In this document: piece after piece, positions 42,703 to 50,765 of the stretch
How positions within the stretch are numbered: the first letter of the stretch is position 1
Layout: each line of letters opens with the position of its first letter
Assembly (NCBI RefSeq): GCF_041261205.1
Contig: NZ_JBGCCH010000037.1
Coordinates: 1 to 64,000, forward strand
Source: Catenulispora sp. MAP5-51
GTDB lineage: Bacteria > Actinomycetota > Actinomycetes > Streptomycetales > Catenulisporaceae
Reading direction: 5' to 3'
DNA: 64,000 bases
Notes under the pieces: model-generated
Told to the model about the DNA's origin: nothing
The model's input: only the letters and a program-made list of their open reading frames with translations
Databases searched by the model: none
Position numbers and translations under genes: made by a program

Positions 42703-43272
42703 GTGGAGGACGACTCCTCTGAGGAAGGGACGAGCCTTGGCGTCCGGCGGTTGTGCGTTGCTACCGCGGGTGGGGAGCCAAGGCTGCTTTCCTCGGCTGT
42801 GCACTCAGCCGCATTCGACCGCCTCTATGTGGCGGCCACCTCAGATGGCGAGATCGCCGTCGCGCCGCCGGGAATCGACGAGATCCACCTCATCAGGGAC
42901 CTCGTTGCGGTCGTGTCCCAACGTTCGCTGGGGACGGGCGAACGGTTCCCGTTCATCCTGCTCGCCCTTGACCTCGGGATCGTGCGGATAGTCGGCGACG
43001 GATTCGGCGGCGCAGGCTTGTGCCGCGTGCGGAGCCTCGCGTCGAACCGCGGGGTGGCCAAGGCGGCGTCGGAGCTCACGCCCAGACACCGGCAGGGCGA
43101 ATCGCAGCTCATGGTGGTCGTGCCGCCTAGCTTGCACATTGAACTCCTCGCCGACGGGTTGGCAGGAGCCTGGCACTACGTGCCGGACGCCGATGCCTGG
43201 CTGTGGCCGGCCGACCGAGCGTCGGAAGCCCTGTGGCACGACGAGCTGAAGCACCACGGTCACACCGGATAG
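42703..43272 (+). CDS. Degenerate class III nucleotide-cyclase homologue
   Basis: A 189-residue protein I read as a pseudo-cyclase. SDGEIAV (Asp48) aligns with the GDG metal-binding hairpin, FPFILLALDLGIVR with the conserved RLALHxGEV strand and GFGGAGLCRVRSL with the GxxxNxAxRL segment. The first metal Asp is not present (RLCVATAGGE) and the Asn and Arg of the last motif are replaced (Cys and Ser), so cyclase activity is unlikely. It may be an adaptor or sensor that pairs with the active cyclase downstream. The GTG start has a strong AAGGAGGA site. Confidence 0.6.
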   Translation: MEDDSSEEGTSLGVRRLCVATAGGEPRLLSSAVHSAAFDRLYVAATSDGEIAVAPPGIDEIHLIRDLVAVVSQRSLGTGERFPFILLALDLGIVRIVGDGFGGAGLCRVRSLASNRGVAKAASELTPRHRQGESQLMVVVPPSLHIELLADGLAGAWHYVPDADAWLWPADRASEALWHDELKHHGHTG

Positions 43273-43291
43273 GAGCGGAGGGCGCAAGACG

Positions 43292-43951
43292 ATGGGCATC
43301 CTGGCCCGAGAACCACTGCTGTCGGCTTTGCCGCCGGCTGATCGCGCAGCCTTGCTCGCTGCGGGTGCTCACCGCCACTTCGGTGCGGCTGATCGCTTGA
43401 TCCAGCAGGGTATGGCGGACGACTTCGTAATCGCGATCTCGGACGGTTGGGCCTCCGTCCGGGCGGACGCCGCCAACGGTCGCGCATTCCTGCTCGCACT
43501 CTGCGGGCCGGGCGACGTCGTGGGTGAGCTGAGCGTCCTGGACGGAGGTCCCCACAACGCGACGGTAACCGCGTTGACCGCGCTGGAGACACATGTCGTC
43601 TCCGGCGAGTCCTTCCGCAGGTTCCTCGCCAACCATGCCACGGCTGGCGTCGCCTTGCTGCACGGTATGGCTCTGCGCCTGCGAGCCATCGACGCGCACG
43701 GCCAAGACCTGGCCACACTCCCTGTGGCGCAGCGGCTGGCCCGACTGCTCATCACCCTCGATCAGGACGGACCACACCACCCGCCGGCCATAAGGCTGCC
43801 CCAGCAGGAACTCGCCGCGGCGATCGGTGCCACCAGGGAATCTGTTGCCAAGTGCCTGGCGGCCCTTCGGGCTCAGGGCGTGCTGGTCACTGCGGGCCGG
43901 CAGATCACCGTCGTAGACCGCCCTGCTCTGGCGGCAATCGCCGGAGTGTGA
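43292..43951 (+). CDS. Crp/Fnr-family regulator (second, inside the conflict operon)
   Basis: A 219-residue regulator with a cNMP-binding-type domain (CGPGDVVGELSVLDGGPHNATVT) and a C-terminal HTH (PQQELAAAIGATRESVAKCLAALRAQGVL). It is 19 nt after the pseudo-cyclase gene and upstream of a cyclase operon, so it may sense the cyclic nucleotide made there and control the island. The ATG has GGAGGG upstream. Confidence 0.9.
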   Translation: MGILAREPLLSALPPADRAALLAAGAHRHFGAADRLIQQGMADDFVIAISDGWASVRADAANGRAFLLALCGPGDVVGELSVLDGGPHNATVTALTALETHVVSGESFRRFLANHATAGVALLHGMALRLRAIDAHGQDLATLPVAQRLARLLITLDQDGPHHPPAIRLPQQELAAAIGATRESVAKCLAALRAQGVLVTAGRQITVVDRPALAAIAGV

Positions 43952-44037
43952 ATTCGGCTACTGCGTCATTGCCACCGCGGCCACAGGATGTGGCCATCGG
44001 CTGACATCATCAGAGGTCTGACACAGGAGGGGACACC

Positions 44038-44541
44038 ATGTCGGCACCTGCCAGTTCCGCTGCCACGGCTTTGCCGTCGGCTCCGCGGTATCTCGTCGAC
44101 CAAGCAGAGAACGCGATCGACCGGGCCGACCGGAAGGCCGCCGCCCTCGGCGCCGCCTCGATCGCCCTGGTGACCCTTCTGGACTCCAGGGGAGCGGTAC
44201 ACCATGGCTCGCTCCACGCCGCCGCGGGCGCACTCGTCACCGCAGGCCGACTCAGCTGGGTGGCCGCAGTCCTGGCACTGGCCGCCGCGGTCCGGCCCCG
44301 ATTGCGCTCCGCAGCACCCGGTACTCATCCGGTCTCCTTCTTCGATCTGCCGGAAGAGTACGACGCCGACCGACTGCGCTCCCTGGTGATGGCTGCGGCC
44401 GGAGACGGCGAGGACTGGCTGTTGGCTCAGGGCCATGTTCTCGGGCGGATCGCCGTGGCGAAGTTCCGGATGATCCAGATGGCAATGGCGTTGCTTGTGC
44501 TCAGTGCTCTGATGAACGCGCTCGGTTCAACCCTCTCATAG
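44038..44541 (+). CDS. Pycsar-effector-like membrane protein (PycTM/DUF5706-like)
   Basis: A 167-residue protein. The N-terminal AIDRADRKAAALGAASI matches the I-x-x-A-D-x-K-A pattern of Pycsar TM effectors. Hydrophobic segments lie near residues 38-50, 62-85 and 140-165. In Pycsar anti-phage defence such proteins respond to cCMP/cUMP and disrupt the membrane. A class III cyclase gene follows directly, the same partnership. The ATG has AGGAGG upstream. Confidence 0.75.
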   Translation: MSAPASSAATALPSAPRYLVDQAENAIDRADRKAAALGAASIALVTLLDSRGAVHHGSLHAAAGALVTAGRLSWVAAVLALAAAVRPRLRSAAPGTHPVSFFDLPEEYDADRLRSLVMAAAGDGEDWLLAQGHVLGRIAVAKFRMIQMAMALLVLSALMNALGSTLS

Positions 44542-44569
44542 AGAAACCCCAAGCAAGGAGACGAAGGCC

Positions 44570-45328
44570 TTGTCCACTGAAGCACTGCATCACCTCGTGG
44601 TGGTCTACGACATCCAAGGCTCAGCAGGACTGACGAACCCGGAGAAGATCGTCGCACGAGACTTGCTGGACGACTGTTGCACCGCAGCGCTTGAGACGGC
44701 CGACATCCCGGCCGGCCAGGTGCGCGTAAAGGACCTTGGCGACGGCGCCATGCTCCAATTCGGCGCTGAGATCGCCAAATCCCGAGTGCTGGGGGCCTGG
44801 CTCGGCACATTCCACAGCCGGCTCCGTCGCGCGTACGAGCAAGCCGAGCGGCCCTTTCAGGTTCGGCTGGCCGCACATGCCGGCGAGCTGCACCCCAGCT
44901 TGAACGAGTACACGGGGGTTGCGCTGGACTTCACGGCGCGGCTGGCCGATGCGCCCGCCGCCAAGCGGGTTCTCGGCGCCACGCCTTCGGCCCCGCTGGC
45001 GGTGATCGTGTCCGAGGTCGTCTACGACCAAGTTGTCCGACACCGAGGCGGAGGCCTGGAGCCCGACGCGTTCTCGCGCATCAAGCTCCAGGTGAAGGAG
45101 ACCGATACCACAGCCTGGCTGCACCTGCCCGGGTGGGCTCGAGTGCCGATGCCACAGGAAACTGGGACGGCCGAGGAGCACGCAGGCGGGGCGAAACCAC
45201 GTGCCGCTGCCGACCATGCTCGCGACGGTGGCCGACGGCAGGACATCACGGTCTCGGGCGGAAGCGTCGGCGTCATCGGTGAGGCTACGGTGAACGGCCC
45301 CTTCAACGTCGGCGGCGGCTCACGATGA
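44570..45328 (+). CDS. Class III nucleotide cyclase (Pycsar PycC-like) with C-terminal signalling motif
   Basis: A 252-residue cyclase. The two metal-binding Asp are Asp14 (VVYDIQGSAG) and Asp58 (LGDGAML), separated by 44 residues as in class III cyclases. RLAAHAGEL and GVALDFTARLAD follow, with Arg124 in the usual place and Asp120 where Asn is typical. After ~residue 190 comes a disordered linker and a C-terminal motif GSVGVIGEATVNGPFNV (231-247) that is also found in the next protein. The start is a rare TTG with AAGGAG nine bases upstream. The stop overlaps the next ATG (ATGA). Confidence 0.8.
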   Translation: MSTEALHHLVVVYDIQGSAGLTNPEKIVARDLLDDCCTAALETADIPAGQVRVKDLGDGAMLQFGAEIAKSRVLGAWLGTFHSRLRRAYEQAERPFQVRLAAHAGELHPSLNEYTGVALDFTARLADAPAAKRVLGATPSAPLAVIVSEVVYDQVVRHRGGGLEPDAFSRIKLQVKETDTTAWLHLPGWARVPMPQETGTAEEHAGGAKPRAAADHARDGGRRQDITVSGGSVGVIGEATVNGPFNVGGGSR

Positions 45329-47598
45329 GCGACGAAGAGGAGGCACAGCAATCGCCTGGAGGGGCGGAGAAACCTGAGGGTCGCAGGGCCAGAGGCGACG
45401 CTGCAGGCAAAGCCGGCGATGACGCGGAACATGAGGAAGAACACGTAGAACTCACGCCGGAAGACAAAGTCCGTGCTGCCCGGTCCGACCCGCTCTTCGA
45501 GGCGCGCGGAGCCGCTGACGCCATCACGGCCAACCATGCCTTCGAGAGTTTCCAGCGCAGTGTCTCGGCGGCCGGCCCGGTCGGCGTAATAGGCGGCGCG
45601 ACGATCTCCGGCGGCATGCATATATACGCTGCCCCGACATCGCGCCACCAGCCTGCTTCTGGCCCCGTCCGCGCTGACCATCTCGAACAGATCACGTCCT
45701 GGTATGCCGCCGCCCCCAACGATCCGGAGATACGCAGTATCTTGACTGACCGGCGTGTCGTGGTCGTCCGGGGCATGCGGGAAAGCGGACGCACGACCAC
45801 CGCGCTGAAACTGCTCACCGAGATCACCTCAGGCCAGGTCTCGTGGCTCGCCGCTGACAGCTTGCCGAACGCCGGCGGCGACGGAATCGAGAGCGGGCAC
45901 GGATATCTCGCCGAACTGCGAACCGCGGACCACGGACTCGACGAAGCCGCACTCGACAGGCTGTCCGAGACGATGCGCCAGAGGAAGGCCTACTGCATTC
46001 TTCTGCCGTCCGCCGGGACATCTGGCAACGGCACGGTGTACGTACACGATCACGTGGCTCCAGCCAAAGGCTCGGTCGTGACGGCACGCATCGAGGCGGC
46101 TTGGCGCCAGGTACGGGAAGATGAAGCCATATTCCGCGAGACCACGACAGTGTTGAGCCGGGACCCGGAGCTGTGGGGCTTACTCGGCGTCGATCCCGGC
46201 CCGGCCGAGGAGGCATGGCTGGCCGATGTGATCATCCGACTGGCGGACGGGGTGTGCGATTGGGAGCAGGCGCTGGCCTCCTGGAGCGACCTGATCGACA
46301 GGAGGATCGAGAGCTGGCTGGCGGATCTGCCCCAGGGGGTGGATCTGCACCGGAACCGCGCACCGATTGAGGAGTTCGCCTTCCGGGTCAGCCTGGCTGT
46401 GCTGAACGACTCGCCGGCCCATCTGGTCGCCGAGGCTGGGGAACTGCTGGCGTTCGAGCTCTTCACCACCGCGAATCCTCGTCTGGAACCGGGCCGGAAC
46501 GTCTTCGCCCAGATCGACGAGCACCGGATGGCCGCCACCCGGGCCCGGCTGCGGGACGGCGTGCTGTGGTTCGGCGACGCCTCGGTGCCGGCCAAGCTCA
46601 TGGCCTACCGCGACGACCGCCTGCCGGTACGGCTGCTCGCCGCAGTCTGGAGCGACCGGCCGAACCTGCGACGTCCCATCCTGTCCTGGCTCCAGAAGCT
46701 GAGCCAGGACCGACGCCCGGACGTCTGGATGCGCGCGGCCTTGGCGATCGGCCTGGTCACCAGCTGGGATTTCGCCTACTGCTACCACGAAGCGATCGCG
46801 GTGTGGTCCGATTCGGAGGACGTCAAGCAGCGCCTCGTCGCAGCGACCGCCCTCAACCAGGCCGCGCGGGACGAGAACACGCGGGCCGCGGTGAACACGG
46901 TCCTGCGGACATGGGCCCGTGCTGACAAGGCGGAGGCGATGTGGACCGCCGCGGTAGCCCTCGGCTACGGCACGTCGGACGTGGCGTCCGTACTGCGTCT
47001 GGTTTGCCGGATCGGGGTCTGGAATGACGGGGAACTCGTACTGATCGCCAGCCAGTCGGTCGCTGATCTATTTGTCCGTGGCTGGTTCGCGGAGGTCGTG
47101 TCCGCGGTGGACGGCTGGATCGGCGATCGGCGGATCGGCGCACGGTTCTTGGGCCTGCTGGCGATACTCCGCCTCGGCGACCTGCGAGTTCGTCAGGTCC
47201 CGACCGTCGAGGATCTTCCAGTGCCGGCGGCGGCTCGCGCGATGCTGGCCGACCCGTCCCGGGCCGACTGGCCGTTGCTCGTGGCCCTCGCGAGTGTCGA
47301 CGGCGAGCTGGGACGTCGGTTGGTCGAGTGCGTGTGGCAGGCGTTGTCGTCGACGCTTGTCTCCAAGTCAATGCGGGACGAGATCGGGGACTGGATCCGG
47401 GCCGCCGAGAAATCCGCCGAACTGCTCGCACCGCTGCGCGCGTTCCTCCAAGCCCTGATCGATGACCAGGACGACGCCGCCAGGCTCCTCGACCTGGTCG
47501 ACACGCTCGTCGAGAACCTCGACGAGCCGCTGGCGGCGCCCATCGCGCAGGCCATGCGCACCGCGGTACACGACACAGCGATGAAACAGCGAGGATGA
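45325..47598 (+). CDS. Large P-loop protein with helical repeats and N-terminal signalling motif
   Basis: A 757-residue protein. Residues 1-75 are charged and disordered. GPVGVIGGATISGGMHI (84-100) repeats the cyclase C-terminal motif. A Walker-A-like RGMRESGRTTTAL is at 149-161, with Arg where Lys is usual, followed by a degenerate NTPase domain and ~400 residues of alpha-helical, HEAT-like repeats (LAAVWSDRPNLRR, LAIGLVTSW, AATALNQAARDENTRAAV). It resembles NTP-dependent conflict proteins of actinobacteria in general layout. Its effector activity is not evident. Confidence 0.65.
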   Translation: MSDEEEAQQSPGGAEKPEGRRARGDAAGKAGDDAEHEEEHVELTPEDKVRAARSDPLFEARGAADAITANHAFESFQRSVSAAGPVGVIGGATISGGMHIYAAPTSRHQPASGPVRADHLEQITSWYAAAPNDPEIRSILTDRRVVVVRGMRESGRTTTALKLLTEITSGQVSWLAADSLPNAGGDGIESGHGYLAELRTADHGLDEAALDRLSETMRQRKAYCILLPSAGTSGNGTVYVHDHVAPAKGSVVTARIEAAWRQVREDEAIFRETTTVLSRDPELWGLLGVDPGPAEEAWLADVIIRLADGVCDWEQALASWSDLIDRRIESWLADLPQGVDLHRNRAPIEEFAFRVSLAVLNDSPAHLVAEAGELLAFELFTTANPRLEPGRNVFAQIDEHRMAATRARLRDGVLWFGDASVPAKLMAYRDDRLPVRLLAAVWSDRPNLRRPILSWLQKLSQDRRPDVWMRAALAIGLVTSWDFAYCYHEAIAVWSDSEDVKQRLVAATALNQAARDENTRAAVNTVLRTWARADKAEAMWTAAVALGYGTSDVASVLRLVCRIGVWNDGELVLIASQSVADLFVRGWFAEVVSAVDGWIGDRRIGARFLGLLAILRLGDLRVRQVPTVEDLPVPAAARAMLADPSRADWPLLVALASVDGELGRRLVECVWQALSSTLVSKSMRDEIGDWIRAAEKSAELLAPLRAFLQALIDDQDDAARLLDLVDTLVENLDEPLAAPIAQAMRTAVHDTAMKQRG

Positions 47599-47601
47599 AA
47601 C

Positions 47602-48708
47602 GTGAACTACGTCCGCAACGACTTCAGCCCAATCTTGGCACTGCGCCAGTACCTGGGTAGTCGGGCTGAGCCGGTCACCGCGCACATTGCGCACGTTCTG
47701 GTGACTACACGTGGGGAGCACCGGATCGTCTGGCCTCACGACCGGGCAAACTCGGTGGTATGGCAGCACACGAGATCCACCAGCCTGTTCCGTGGCCGGG
47801 TGAAGTCCGTTTACGACATCGATCTCGGCGTGCGCCACCTGGAATTCGAAGTGGATCTGCCGGGGAAGGATGACAGCTTCGCCTTCCGCGCCACGGTGAC
47901 GGTCGAGTGGCGGGTTCTGGATCCCTCTCTCGTCGTCCGCAACCAACTCCAGGACATCCGTCCGCTGATCCAGCCCGCAATCACCGAAGAGATGCGACGC
48001 ATCGCCCGCGAGTTCGACGTGGACCAGTCCGCCGGCGCCGAGGCCACGATCAACGATCGACTGGTCGGCGAGACGCTGGACTTCAACGACCCCGACCAGT
48101 TGGCCGCCGCGTTGGCGCGGTCCGGCAGCACAAGACACATCGGCCGGGAGTACGGGCTGTGGACCAGGACGATCGTCTCGGTGCTGCCGGACAAGTCCCG
48201 CCTCACGCAGGCCGAGGAGGTACGGGACCTGCGTCACCAGATCGAGGCCGAGCGCCTGCGGCAGGAGCTGCGGATGCTTCAGGAGGCCAACAAGAACGCA
48301 GTCCTGACACAGCGGATGGCGTTCTATCGCGAAGCCTTCGCCGCAGGCGATATCGACCGTGCGGTGCTCCAGGTGGCGCAGAACCCGGAAGAACTGACCG
48401 CGGTAGCGAACGTCGTGCGCCAGCAGGAAATGGCTGGGCAGCGCCTGACCATCGAGTTCGTCAACAAACTCCTGGAAGAGGGCGCGATCGAACGTTGGCA
48501 GATCTCCGATCAGGCCAAAGCAGCGCTGGACTGGCTTCAGCAGTCCACAAACGCAGTTTTCACACCCCAGGCCGCGAGCCAGACAGTGGAACACGTCGTC
48601 GCCCAGGGCAAGCGGGCACGCAAGACTCCCATTCCCACGCTGGACGGGCAGCCTCAGTCGGACAATGCGATCCTGTCCGACGCGACGCCGTCGGGCGCGG
48701 GTGACTGA
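47602..48708 (+). CDS. SPFH/Band 7-like protein
   Basis: A 368-residue protein whose first half follows the SPFH/prohibitin pattern (GRVKSVYDIDLGVRHLEFEVDL, FRATVTVEWRVLDPSLVVRN, INDRLVGETLDFND). The second half is a coiled coil (AEEVRDLRHQIEAERLRQEL). There is no obvious N-terminal membrane helix. SPFH proteins occur beside several defence systems as membrane-domain scaffolds. The GTG start is three bases after the P-loop gene stop, so it is co-translated with the conflict genes. Confidence 0.75.
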   Translation: MNYVRNDFSPILALRQYLGSRAEPVTAHIAHVLVTTRGEHRIVWPHDRANSVVWQHTRSTSLFRGRVKSVYDIDLGVRHLEFEVDLPGKDDSFAFRATVTVEWRVLDPSLVVRNQLQDIRPLIQPAITEEMRRIAREFDVDQSAGAEATINDRLVGETLDFNDPDQLAAALARSGSTRHIGREYGLWTRTIVSVLPDKSRLTQAEEVRDLRHQIEAERLRQELRMLQEANKNAVLTQRMAFYREAFAAGDIDRAVLQVAQNPEELTAVANVVRQQEMAGQRLTIEFVNKLLEEGAIERWQISDQAKAALDWLQQSTNAVFTPQAASQTVEHVVAQGKRARKTPIPTLDGQPQSDNAILSDATPSGAGD

Positions 48709-48732
48709 CAGCGTGCCCGTTGACGCGGCAAT

Positions 48733-48769
48733 AGCGCGCCCCAGGAAGGTTCTGGTTCTGGGGCGCGCT
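48733..48769. terminator. 12-bp terminator hairpin ending the conflict operon
   Basis: agcgcgccccag at 48733-48744 is perfectly complementary to 48758-48769. It lies 25 nt after the SPFH stop codon. Confidence 0.85.
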
Positions 48770-48889
48770 AAGAGCGTACGCGGGCTGGTAGGCGGCCTGC
48801 GGCGTCAGACAACTTCGATATCTGAGATCTGGCCAGAGGTAGCCGCTGATGGCGACTGTAGGCCGGGATCCGAAGGCGCCGACTGCGGG

Positions 48890-49110
48890 GCGATCAAAGA
48901 GCAGCGCAAGCCTGCGCTCGCGGTCTTCGACTGTGCCGGGTGCGGCATGTCATTTCGGCGACGAGCCCAGGTGGCACGGAATCGTGGCCCGGATACCCGC
49001 CAGCGCGGGTAGAGGCGGTTAGCCTTCGAGCAGTACGCCTTGTCGGCCCGCACCCGGTCCGGTCGGCAGGGCGGCCGACGAGCGCCAAGACGCCGCCACT
49101 GAATTCGAAG
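48890..49110 (-). pseudogene. IS5-family transposase remnant
   Basis: In one minus-strand frame, residues like RPDRVRADKAYCSKANRLYPRW resemble the C-terminal RPDRVLADKAYSSRANRAYLRRR block of IS5-type (IS112/IS1373-like) DDE transposases. The rest is frameshifted and truncated. No inverted repeats were identified. It marks an old insertion at the right end of the conflict island. Confidence 0.65.
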
Positions 49111-49126
49111 CGAGTCGCGCACCGGT

Positions 49127-49561
49127 CTATTGGAAGCCGCATCCCGGGTCAGGGGCGTCCTCCGAATACGGACTGCCGACGGGGTCCACGTACAAGACGT
49201 CGAGCACGAGGGGAGTCACGCCCAGGTTGCGGCCGATGTGGACGTGGTCGGCGCCGCTCGGCTCCACGAAGGCGGCGCCTTCGGTGTAGGTGTCGGTGGT
49301 GACGCAGTCGGCGTCGGTGTGGGTCAGCGTGCCGTGTTCGACGTAAGCGAAGAGGGTGCCGTCGTGCCAGTGCCAGCCGGTGCTGCCGCCCGGTTGCACG
49401 GTGATCTGCCGCAGGACGTAGTCCTTGCCGCCCACTGTCGTCTTGTAAAGGTCGACTGCGGACACCCCGTAAGCGGGCGTGGCGTTCGCCGTCGCGGGGG
49501 TCAGCACCAGGACTGCCGCGACGGTGGTCGCGACGGCGATCCAGCGACGGCTTCCAGACAC
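49127..49561 (-). CDS. Secreted cupin-domain protein
   Basis: A 144-residue protein with an N-terminal signal peptide (WIAVATTVAAVLVLTPATANA) and a single cupin domain (GGSTGWHWHDGTLFAYVEHG, then GADHVHIG) that keeps the His ligands for metal. It is probably extracellular. The substrate is unknown. Confidence 0.85.
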   Translation of the reverse strand: MSGSRRWIAVATTVAAVLVLTPATANATPAYGVSAVDLYKTTVGGKDYVLRQITVQPGGSTGWHWHDGTLFAYVEHGTLTHTDADCVTTDTYTEGAAFVEPSGADHVHIGRNLGVTPLVLDVLYVDPVGSPYSEDAPDPGCGFQ

Positions 49562-49713
49562 GTGCGTACTCCTATCCCACTATCAGCGTCAGAGTTCGCA
49601 ACCACTTTATAAGAGCTCGGCAAGTTCTCAACGTTATGTACGACCGTGTTCACAGACAGTACGCTGAGTTGCTGCTCAGGCACACGCGAAGAGAAGACAT
49701 GGGGAGCCGATAC

Positions 49714-50763
49714 ATGGCAGGCGAGTCCAAGGGTCCGAACGAAGAACACATACACACCGGTGGCCAGGACAAGCCGGCGGGGGACGACACCTCGGCCTTG
49801 ACGACGCAGCGGCTGAACGTCGTCACGCCGGCGGAGAAGGATTCCTCTGCGCTCACCACACAGCAGTTGCCCGCCATCGCGCCGACATGGCCGCAGCCGC
49901 AGCCGGCTCCCGCTCCCGCTCCCGGTCCGGCCATGTCGTCCACCGGAGGCGGACACCAGACTCTGCCCCCGCAACAGGGGCCGTTCTCGCCCTCGTACGG
50001 ACCGCCGCCACCGCCGCACTTGCAGCCGCAGCCCCAACCCACCAAGCCCTTCCAGCCGCCCAAGATACCCACGTCGCCCCGCGACCGTCGTCGACTGTTG
50101 ATCATCGGGCTGGTCGCGGTGGTGGTGCTCGGCTGCGGGCTCACCTTCGCGCTGTGGCCCAGCAGCGCGAAGAAGGCGCCGGTCGCCGTGAACCCGCAGC
50201 ACGTCGTCGCCGGGACGGTCCAAGCCGGCATCCTGACCCCGGACGACGTCAGCAAGGCCGTCGGCACGACCGTCATATCCGGCTCCGCCGCGAACCAGCC
50301 GCCGCCGGCGCTGACCGCCGACCCGGCCTCGTGCGCGGTGGCGATCGGCCCGGCCACGGCCACGGGATACACCAAGGGCTGGACGGTCTTCTACTCCACC
50401 ACCTACCAGGACTCGGCCGGCGCCGGCGACTACACGGTGACGCAGACAATCGGTGAGTACGGCGACGCGAACCAGTCCGGTTCGGTGTTCCAGAGCCTGG
50501 CCAAGGGAGTCGCCGGCTGCCCGTCGGCGACCCGGACCGACCAGAACAAGAACACCGTGAAGTGGAACTACACGGTCGACACCAACACCTCCGACCACCT
50601 GGCCTGGACCGCGTCCCAGGACGCCGGCAACGGGTGGGCGTGCTACCGCCAGGCCCGGCTCAAGGGCAAGGCCGTGCTTCAGGTCGCTGTCTGTGAGGGC
50701 GGCGACGGCAAAGCCGCGGCGGCGCAAGTCGCCGACCAGTTCGCGGCGAAGGTGAGCGGGTAG
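49714..50763 (+). CDS. Membrane-anchored protein with proline-rich cytoplasmic region
   Basis: A ~349-residue protein with a long Pro/Gln-rich N-terminus, a single transmembrane helix (RLLIIGLVAVVVLGCGLTFALW) and an extracellular C-terminal domain (~200 residues) with several Trp/Cys positions. I chose the ATG at 49714 because GGGGAG is seven bases upstream. Its stop is two bases before the toxin start, so it may be anchor or accessory factor for the toxin. There is no recognised domain. Confidence 0.7.
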   Translation: MAGESKGPNEEHIHTGGQDKPAGDDTSALTTQRLNVVTPAEKDSSALTTQQLPAIAPTWPQPQPAPAPAPGPAMSSTGGGHQTLPPQQGPFSPSYGPPPPPHLQPQPQPTKPFQPPKIPTSPRDRRRLLIIGLVAVVVLGCGLTFALWPSSAKKAPVAVNPQHVVAGTVQAGILTPDDVSKAVGTTVISGSAANQPPPALTADPASCAVAIGPATATGYTKGWTVFYSTTYQDSAGAGDYTVTQTIGEYGDANQSGSVFQSLAKGVAGCPSATRTDQNKNTVKWNYTVDTNTSDHLAWTASQDAGNGWACYRQARLKGKAVLQVAVCEGGDGKAAAAQVADQFAAKVSG

Positions 50764-50765
50764 CC

